A stretch of 6,052 nt of DNA from Planctomycetia bacterium (GTDB lineage Bacteria > Planctomycetota > Phycisphaerae > Phycisphaerales > SM1A02): assembly GCA_005799205.1 (NCBI GenBank), contig SYHM01000027.1:1-6052 (forward strand), written 5' to 3'. The translations under genes were made by a program, and so were the position numbers. The notes beneath the pieces are model-generated. The model saw nothing but the letters and a program-made list of their open reading frames with translations, searched no databases and was not told where the DNA came from. Below, in pieces: positions 1 to 5,298 of this stretch. The number at the start of each line of letters is the position of its first letter. The first letter of the stretch is position 1.

Positions 1-43
1 GACAAAAACAAGGCCGGAGAGTCGCTTGCGCGGCTCTCCGGCC
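1..43 (-). terminator. Intrinsic (rho-independent) terminator of the minus-strand secreted-protein gene
   Basis: The arms 12-25 and 30-43 form a 14-bp stem, perfect for its outer 10 bp (GGCCGGAGAG with CTCTCCGGCC) and continued inward by one G-T wobble and three further pairs. Read on the minus strand the loop is GCAA, a stable GNRA-type tetraloop, and the stem is followed by the T-rich tract TTGTTTTTGTC (bases 11 to 1). The hairpin begins about 31 nt after the TAA stop of the gene at 75-1223. The plus-strand side lacks a T tract, so the element is mainly a minus-strand terminator, although the hairpin could slow transcription entering from the left. Confidence 0.9.
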
Positions 44-74
44 CTTCGAGGGGTTGCGTGACTGGCGTGTGTGC

Positions 75-1223
75 TTACTGACCCCAGCTCGAGAGGACTG
101 CGGTCAGGTCACCGGAGCCCATCGATCCGTTGCCATCAAAGTCGAGAACTGGATTCACCTGTCCCCACATCGCGAAGAGTTCGGCGAGATCGAGCCCGTC
201 GACCATCAGGTCGTCGTTGAGGTCGCCGAGCATTGGGTTGACCGCAGCGGTCGCCGCAAGCGGTGGCTGGGCGACTGAGGCATCGACCCACACATCAATC
301 TCGACGAGCAGTGCGGTGATGATCTCAACCTTCCAAACGAGGCTTCCATTTTCATACTTGAGCTCAGCCTCATGCACTCCTGCACCTTCGTATGCAGCGA
401 GCGCCTGCGTCACGGCGTCCGCCATCGAAACATTGAGTTCAGCCAGATGTGCGAGGATGGACGCAATGCGTGATGCCTGAGAGCTCGAAGGGGAGTAGCT
501 GGTCGTCGAAAGGACCGTGCCATCCAACGCGACGGTGACCTGAACCGCCTCAGAGGTCTTGATGTTGAAGAAGCGCACTTCAACGCGAACTCCCGAGGCA
601 CTGCTCGATGACTCATCTTCGGTTTCGCCTTCGAATGCGACCCACCCGGTTCCAACTGATGCGATCGCGGCTGCGACGCACGAGTTAAAGCTCGCAGCAG
701 GAAGCGTCTCTTCGAAGTCATCGCCCTGACCGTGGTGAGGAATGATCCCGCCGGTCACCGCATCAACATAAACCTTCGAGAGATCGAAGTACTCGAGCTG
801 AAAGGCGAGAATTCCCTCTTCCTTGTCGAGTTGAATCTTCTGGAGTCCAGAAGTGCCCGCAGATGGTGCGGCGGCATCGATTGCCTGCGCGAAGTCGAGA
901 GTGGCCGATGCGAGGTGATCGAAGATCCACTGAAGGGTCGAGATGTTGCTCGGATCGGGCGAGTCGACATCCGTTTGAATCAGTGCGCCGGTGTCCATGT
1001 TGAACCTGGGATCCCAGTTGGTTGTGAGCGCAGTGTCGTACATGTCGCCTTCATAGACGAGCACGTTGTTTCGCTCGCGAATCTCGACGCCAAAGAGCGT
1101 CGCTTGCGGCACAGCAGCGCGCGACGCATCGACGGCAGCTGAAAATCCGATGTCGGCGGAGGCAGCACTCGCGAACAAGCAGGTGGCTCCAAGGATGTGG
1201 GTTGTGAGTGAGGTCTGTTTCAT
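75..1223 (-). CDS. Secreted PepSY-repeat-like protein with C-terminal dockerin/EF-hand-like tail
   Basis: This gene encodes 382 residues. I chose the ATG at 1223 because it opens a clear Sec signal peptide: charged start (MKQ), hydrophobic core around residues 9-20, and likely signal peptidase I cleavage after ASA at 23. The frame stays open upstream to about 1334, but that extension has no signal character and runs into the neighbouring gene. I see four degenerate repeats of roughly 55-65 residues (about 25-82, 106-162, 178-241 and 262-315). Each has a helix, then beta strands, then a 'D-x-x-TG-x-I/L'-like end; repeat 2 ends KVYVDAVTGGII, which matches PepSY style. Residues 333-382 hold two calcium-loop-like units (DLNDDLMVDG at 334-343 and DFDGNGSMGSGDL at 361ff), each ending in a WG motif, like the dockerin-type tails of planctomycete exported proteins. 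It probably acts outside the cytoplasm; PepSY domains are often linked to peptidase inhibition, but no activity can be shown here. The Shine-Dalgarno is weak (GGAA about 9 nt upstream). It appears monocistronic, with its own terminator at 1-43. Coding is certain; the PepSY reading is moderate. Confidence 0.85.
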   Translation of the reverse strand: MKQTSLTTHILGATCLFASAASADIGFSAAVDASRAAVPQATLFGVEIRERNNVLVYEGDMYDTALTTNWDPRFNMDTGALIQTDVDSPDPSNISTLQWIFDHLASATLDFAQAIDAAAPSAGTSGLQKIQLDKEEGILAFQLEYFDLSKVYVDAVTGGIIPHHGQGDDFEETLPAASFNSCVAAAIASVGTGWVAFEGETEDESSSSASGVRVEVRFFNIKTSEAVQVTVALDGTVLSTTSYSPSSSQASRIASILAHLAELNVSMADAVTQALAAYEGAGVHEAELKYENGSLVWKVEIITALLVEIDVWVDASVAQPPLAATAAVNPMLGDLNDDLMVDGLDLAELFAMWGQVNPVLDFDGNGSMGSGDLTAVLSSWGQ

Positions 1224-1354
1224 GGAAAGTTCCGTTCTAGAATTGTGAGGATCAAAGACTGACGACGAGGCGCTAGTGCGTTCATCCACCACCCAGATAC
1301 TCGCGGCCACAGAATCTTTCGCGTCGATTGGCAACCGATGACGAAGGATCAGCA
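1224..1354. promoter_or_regulatory. Divergent intergenic region between the secreted-protein gene and the sigma-factor operon
   Basis: These 131 bp must hold the 5' signals of both the minus-strand gene and the plus-strand sigma operon. I found no convincing -35/-10 pair for a housekeeping sigma factor on either strand. Two short perfect palindromes lie next to the minus-strand start: GGAA-AG-TTCC at 1225-1234 and TTCTAGAA at 1235-1242. On the minus strand the first contains GGAAC, which resembles the -35 core of many ECF-sigma promoters, but it sits too near the ATG to serve that gene unless translation starts elsewhere. The role is assigned from position only. Confidence 0.4.
1344..1348 (+). 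promoter_or_regulatory. Ribosome binding site that sets the sigma-factor start
   Basis: AAGGA lies six bases before the GTG at 1355. A TTG at 1328 is in frame and would add nine residues, but it has no purine-rich sequence at a suitable distance. The GTG start also places the protein's N-terminus at the usual distance from sigma region 2. Confidence 0.65.
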
Positions 1355-1915
1355 GTGACCTCTTCTATTGATGATGCAGAGTTGACTCGCCGTTGCGCTC
1401 AAGGGGATCGCGACGCCTGGGAATTGCTCGTGAAGAGGTATGAGGGGCTCGTTTGGTCCGTCATCACGCGGGCTGGAATCCGACGAGAGCGAGGGGAAGA
1501 CATCTTTCAAGAGGTGTTCCGGGCGGCGTTTGCCGCGATCCAAACCATGACCGATGCATCAAGAATTGATGCTTGGCTCATGACCACCACAAAGCGAACG
1601 GTATGGAAAGAATGGAACCGGGCAAAGCGCGACAATGTCATATTGCCAGAAGAACTGGCTGGTATCAGCGACGATCATCAACAATTCACAGAAGATCAAG
1701 AGGTTCGCCTCATCGTCCAGCGGGCGCTTGACGCCATTTCAGCGCGCTGTCGTGAATTGCTTCTCGCGACATTCGCGCAGGGTGGTCCCGTGAGTTATGA
1801 CACACTTGCCGACGCCATGGGTATGCCCCGAGGGAGCCTCGGACCAACCCGGCAGCGCTGCCTGAAGCACCTCGCCGAGCAACTTCGTGAGCTCGGACTC
1901 GGTGGACGAAGTTGA
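1355..1915 (+). CDS. ECF-type RNA polymerase sigma factor (sigma-70 family)
   Basis: This 186-residue protein should direct RNA polymerase to a dedicated promoter set. Sigma region 2 spans about residues 8-93. It starts DDAELTRRCAQGDRDAWELL, contains the core-binding segment GEDIFQEVFRAAF (48-60), and ends with the -10 recognition helix IDAWLMTTTKRTVWKEWNRA (71-90). After a short linker, sigma region 4 spans about 118-178, with a helix-turn-helix around SYDTLADAMGMPRGSLGPTRQRCLKHL (split here for reading: 148-160 then 161-173). The length is normal for an ECF factor, and there is no sigma 1.1, sigma 3 or C-terminal extension. No membrane-spanning anti-sigma gene follows. Instead the next genes, 48 bp downstream, encode a soluble unknown and a TPR-CHAT protein, so control is probably unconventional. 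The start is GTG at 1355 with a good Shine-Dalgarno; TTG at 1328 is the alternative. Family assignment is firm; the regulon is unknown. Confidence 0.93.
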   Translation: MTSSIDDAELTRRCAQGDRDAWELLVKRYEGLVWSVITRAGIRRERGEDIFQEVFRAAFAAIQTMTDASRIDAWLMTTTKRTVWKEWNRAKRDNVILPEELAGISDDHQQFTEDQEVRLIVQRALDAISARCRELLLATFAQGGPVSYDTLADAMGMPRGSLGPTRQRCLKHLAEQLRELGLGGRS

Positions 1916-1951
1916 AATGGACGTATCTGGGGAGGCTGCGATGACACTTTC

Positions 1952-1958
1952 GAGAGGA
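1952..1958 (+). promoter_or_regulatory. Ribosome binding site of the 212-residue gene
   Basis: GAGAGGA ends five bases before the ATG at 1964, an ideal Shine-Dalgarno placement. It shows that this gene is translated on its own account, unlike the two following genes, which rely on stop/start overlaps. Confidence 0.7.
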
Positions 1959-1963
1959 ATCCG

Positions 1964-2602
1964 ATGAACAACCCAGCAACTCCATCCGACGGTGAACCGA
2001 CCGCAGTTCAAGCACTCGCATCGCTCCTTGCGCACGAGGGAATCGCTGCAGGGGTCGCGCAGCGCGCACTCGATCAATTGACTCTGCTCTCTCAATCAAG
2101 CGCGGGCGCCACTGCCATCGCGCGCGCGATCAGTGTCGGGCCCGCGTCTGGGGCGCGATCGACCAGTGTTGGTGTTGGATCGGCCACAGTGTCGGCGGCG
2201 CGCGTCTGGATCGAGCGTTTAGTTGCTTCGATCGATGAGGCGACAGACACGATTGTGCATGGCATCATGAATAGCCCTCAACCACTCGTTGCCGGAGTCC
2301 GGCGCGCGTCAGATCCGGATCGTATGCGTGTCGCTCGAGTGATTGGACGCGTCTCGATTGATGTCGACTGTGAACGACTTCCAAAGTCGCAGGGCTGGCG
2401 AGTGTTGGGCCATGTGGCGTGCGTTGAGGCGCCACCGCCCGAGATTCGCGTGCGACTCTCGGGCGGCGCGAGCCCCATCACGCTGCTCGCCCTCGATGAC
2501 CTTGCGATGTTCGAGTGCTCGCTGCAACCTGGAACGTACGCACTAGCACTGGTCCACGAGGCGCAGGAGGCGCCGCTGCTTGCTGATCTGGTTCTGCCGT
2601 GA
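1964..2602 (+). CDS. Protein of unknown function between ECF sigma and TPR-CHAT genes, C-terminal beta domain
   Basis: I do not recognise a named family for this 212-residue protein. It has no signal peptide and no membrane segment, so it should be cytosolic. Residues 13-57 are alpha-helical and Ala/Leu-rich (VQALASLLAHEG, AQRALDQLTLL). A Ser/Gly/Val-rich low-complexity stretch follows at about 57-77 and may be a flexible hinge. A second helical part lies at 79-103, then a basic segment (RRASDPDRMRVARVIGR, 113-129) leads into SIDVDCE (131-137). Residues 143-212 look like a compact beta-sandwich: GWRVLGHV, RVRLSGG, LDDLAMFECSLQPGTYALAL. The pattern 'aspartate turn, F, strand, PGTY, strand' resembles carboxypeptidase-regulatory/transthyretin-like folds. 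The stop overlaps the GTG of the TPR-CHAT gene by four bases (GTGA), implying coupled translation and probable partnership. Candidate roles are an adaptor, a regulator of the sigma factor or a substrate of the CHAT protease; all are inference. Confidence 0.85.
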   Translation: MNNPATPSDGEPTAVQALASLLAHEGIAAGVAQRALDQLTLLSQSSAGATAIARAISVGPASGARSTSVGVGSATVSAARVWIERLVASIDEATDTIVHGIMNSPQPLVAGVRRASDPDRMRVARVIGRVSIDVDCERLPKSQGWRVLGHVACVEAPPPEIRVRLSGGASPITLLALDDLAMFECSLQPGTYALALVHEAQEAPLLADLVLP

Positions 2603-5298
2603 CGCCAACTCCCGCAGATCTGCCACTGGATGAACTCACCGCGCGCTGCGCTGCGGCAGAAGGGTCTGTTTCGAGCGATCCTCTCGAGGCGGCGCGCGCG
2701 TTGCACACAATCGCCGCTGAGGCGCGTGCAAGTCATCATCAGCCATTGGCGGTTCGAGCCCAGCGCTCACGCGCTCGCGCGCTTGCGTATGCGGGACAGT
2801 ACGAAGAGTCACTTGCGCAAGCTCGCGAATGCGCGCGAAATGCATCGCTTGCTGGACTTGTCGAGGAGTGCGCTCGCGCCCAACTCGCAGCGATGCATTC
2901 GCTTGTTGAAACGGGAAGACTCGACGAAGCACTCGCTGAGGGAACAGCAGCACGCGACCTGCTCGCCTCGCGGGGGCTGCCAGCACTGCGCGCGCGAGCG
3001 GACATCAATCTAGGCATCGTGCATCAGCGCCTCGACCATCCACTCGAGGCATTGGAGTGTTTCGAGCGCGCGCGAACGGATATCACAGCGGAGCCGCTCA
3101 TCCTTGGGCAGCTCGAAAACAACCGCGGCGAGACACTCCTTCGTCTGTACCGATTCGACGAGGCACTGCAGTGTTTTCAATCGTCTCTCGAGGCCAACAT
3201 GCGGGCTGAGGCGGGGTTGACGACCGCGATTGCCGAGGGCAACATCGCAGATCTCGAAGCTCGACGGGGCGACCTGTCGCGCGCGATCCCACAGTTTGAA
3301 TCAGCCATCGAGCGACTCAAGCCGCTGGGCGCTCCTGGGCACTTGCTTCGACTTCGGGCAGAGCTCGCCGAAGTACTGCTTGCAAGCGGACTCATTGATG
3401 ATGCGTGCCGGGAATTCTCGCAACTCACTCGACAACTTGATGAGGCTGGGCTTCGCCGCGAGGCAGCAAGAGCCCGTGCGGGACATGGGCGCTCACTCGC
3501 GCAAGCAGGTGAGTATTCGCAGGCGCGAACGATGCTTCGAGCGGCGCAGAGCGAGTATGAGGCGCTTGCAGACGCGACGGAGGCTGCGCGCGCGACCCTT
3601 GAACTCGCAACGCTCGCACTGTCGCAAGGAGAATCGAACGAGGCGCAGCAACTCGTCGACCGAGTCGTTGGTGATCTCAGGGGACGACCGATCGACCGCT
3701 GCCGCGCAGAACTCATCCTCGCTCGCTGCGATCGACTCGCGGGAAGAAACGCCGAAGCGCTTGCTCGACTCGATCTCGCCCGGGCAGCGAGCACAGGCAT
3801 CAAACCCATCGACGCAGAGGCAGACCTCGAGGAGTCGTACGCCCGCGAATCGAGGGGCGAGTGGGAGCGTGCCATCGCATCTTCCACGCGTGCCGCGATG
3901 ACGCTCGAGTCGATCCGAGGCACATTGCCAGCGCGCCGACTTCGAATTGCATACCGCGATGCTGGGGTGGCTCATCAACGCAGACTCGACTTACTCCTCG
4001 ACCACAACGGGAATGCGAGCGAGATTCTGCACTCACTTGAAGCGATCGATGCGCGTGCAAGCACGGACGCCGGGGGCTATTGCGAAGTCGAAGGGCGACC
4101 AGATGACACGCTGCACGGACGACGAGAAGCATGTGTGGCGACGCTCAACGCCTTGTACAGCAGTGTCGCCGACTCGGGTCCACAGGATCCGCGTCACGGA
4201 TCGTGGCGCGAGCGCGTCGCGCAAGTCGAGCAGGAACTCGATGAGGTTGAGCAGCAGCTCGAGGGTCGCCTGATTGGCGCAACGCGATCGCCTGCTCGGG
4301 AATCACTTGCGTCTCTTGCGCAGAATCTGCAGCCCGAGGAGTCGGTCGTGCGATTTGGTTGCCACGGGGGCGAGCTCATCGCAGTCACGATCTCCCGAGC
4401 GGGGGAGTTGCTGACTCGCGAGGTCGGTTCGATCAGTGAAGTGAATCGCCTCGTCCGCGCCCTTCACTTTCATGTACGCCGCGCGGCGCTTGAATCGCAC
4501 CCGTCTGACGCCACCGAAGTTGAAGCAATTCTCGCGCGGCTTGAGGGACAGCTCGCGCCTGCTCTCGCCACCGTGGCGAACTGCGGATCTCCAGTCATCG
4601 TTCCAACAGGCGCACTCGCGTTGATTCCGTTTCACGCCATGGCGAGTATCCGCCGCTCGGAAGCTTTTCCGACGATTGCTCCAAGCGTTGGCGCGCTTCA
4701 GCGCACGCTCTCGATCGAACCAACGACGCTTCCGCACTCCGTTGCCTCGATCGGCTTTTCAGATGACGCAATCCCTGGAGCAGAGCTCGAGGCTGCCGAG
4801 GTCGCTGCAATCTGGGGGGATCGATCGAGAGCGATCCTCGGTGCGAACGCGACCGCGAGCAGCGCGAGAGATGCATTGGTGACGAGCGACCTTGTTCACA
4901 TTGCAAGCCACGGGTGGTTCGCGCCCACCTCTCAAAGTGCATCGGGAGTGCGCCTTGCAGAGCGTTGGATGAATCGCCGCGAGATTCAGACGCTTCGACT
5001 TCACGCGAAGACCATCATTCTCTCTGGATGCGAAACTGGCCCTGGAGGGAGCGGCGGCGACGCAACTGGGCTGTTTTCGGCTTTTCTTGCAGCAGGAGCC
5101 ACAGGCGTTGTGGCATCGCTATGGACCGTCCGCGACGAAATCTGTCGAAATTTAATGGCGCGGGTTCACCGACGGTGGCAAGATGGTGGCGCAGGAAGTG
5201 TGCGCACTTCACTCGCGGCAGAGATTGCAGCGCTTCGCCAAGAACACCCTCACCCAGCGCACTGGGCTCCCTTCGCTTTCTTTGGATCGCCACGATGA
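2599..5298 (+). CDS. TPR-CHAT protein: caspase-like cysteine protease with N-terminal TPR array
   Basis: This 899-residue protein has no signal peptide or membrane segment, so it is probably cytosolic. Residues about 35-440 form an alpha-solenoid of around ten TPR units. The helix-turn positions (G66, G106, H147, R185, G224, G264, G304, G344, G382, G420) recur about every 40 residues, each followed by a D/E-x-A-type helix start, for example GRLDEAL at 106. Residues 440-535 are a helical connector with a conserved-looking LPARRLRIAYRDAG segment, and 535-556 is a Glu/Gln-rich coiled-coil-like linker. The CHAT domain spans about 580-899. It includes VPTGALALIPFHAM (668-681), catalytic His771 in HIASHG and catalytic Cys811 in LSGCETG, both intact, then FLAAGATGVVASLW. 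CHAT domains are clan CD peptidases related to caspases and separase; TPR regions usually bind a protein partner. The GTG start overlaps the preceding stop (GTGA) and has no clear Shine-Dalgarno, so translation is probably coupled. Its substrate is unknown; the 212-residue neighbour is the first candidate. Confidence 0.93.
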   Translation: MTPTPADLPLDELTARCAAAEGSVSSDPLEAARALHTIAAEARASHHQPLAVRAQRSRARALAYAGQYEESLAQARECARNASLAGLVEECARAQLAAMHSLVETGRLDEALAEGTAARDLLASRGLPALRARADINLGIVHQRLDHPLEALECFERARTDITAEPLILGQLENNRGETLLRLYRFDEALQCFQSSLEANMRAEAGLTTAIAEGNIADLEARRGDLSRAIPQFESAIERLKPLGAPGHLLRLRAELAEVLLASGLIDDACREFSQLTRQLDEAGLRREAARARAGHGRSLAQAGEYSQARTMLRAAQSEYEALADATEAARATLELATLALSQGESNEAQQLVDRVVGDLRGRPIDRCRAELILARCDRLAGRNAEALARLDLARAASTGIKPIDAEADLEESYARESRGEWERAIASSTRAAMTLESIRGTLPARRLRIAYRDAGVAHQRRLDLLLDHNGNASEILHSLEAIDARASTDAGGYCEVEGRPDDTLHGRREACVATLNALYSSVADSGPQDPRHGSWRERVAQVEQELDEVEQQLEGRLIGATRSPARESLASLAQNLQPEESVVRFGCHGGELIAVTISRAGELLTREVGSISEVNRLVRALHFHVRRAALESHPSDATEVEAILARLEGQLAPALATVANCGSPVIVPTGALALIPFHAMASIRRSEAFPTIAPSVGALQRTLSIEPTTLPHSVASIGFSDDAIPGAELEAAEVAAIWGDRSRAILGANATASSARDALVTSDLVHIASHGWFAPTSQSASGVRLAERWMNRREIQTLRLHAKTIILSGCETGPGGSGGDATGLFSAFLAAGATGVVASLWTVRDEICRNLMARVHRRWQDGGAGSVRTSLAAEIAALRQEHPHPAHWAPFAFFGSPR

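Noticed and set aside
1224..1334. Upstream extension of the minus-strand gene to about 1334 (37 extra residues).
   Set aside because: The ATG at 1223 opens a textbook signal peptide; the extension would bury it and use up the divergent promoter region.
1328..1354. TTG at 1328 as the sigma-factor start.
   Set aside because: The GTG at 1355 has AAGGA at proper spacing, while the TTG has none and the nine added residues match nothing in sigma region 2.
1917..1967. Sixteen-codon ORF between the sigma gene and the 212-residue gene, whose stop overlaps the next start as ATGA; GGGGAGG precedes an internal ATG at 1941.
   Set aside because: It is too short to judge, the peptide shows no leader-peptide feature such as codon runs, and the next gene has its own well-placed Shine-Dalgarno. 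The overlap can be chance.
3177..3923. Long open frame on the minus strand (248 codons) inside the TPR-CHAT gene.
   Set aside because: The translation is a Ser/Ala/Arg-rich low-complexity shadow typical of the reverse strand of a GC-rich gene, whereas the plus-strand frame shows continuous TPR structure.
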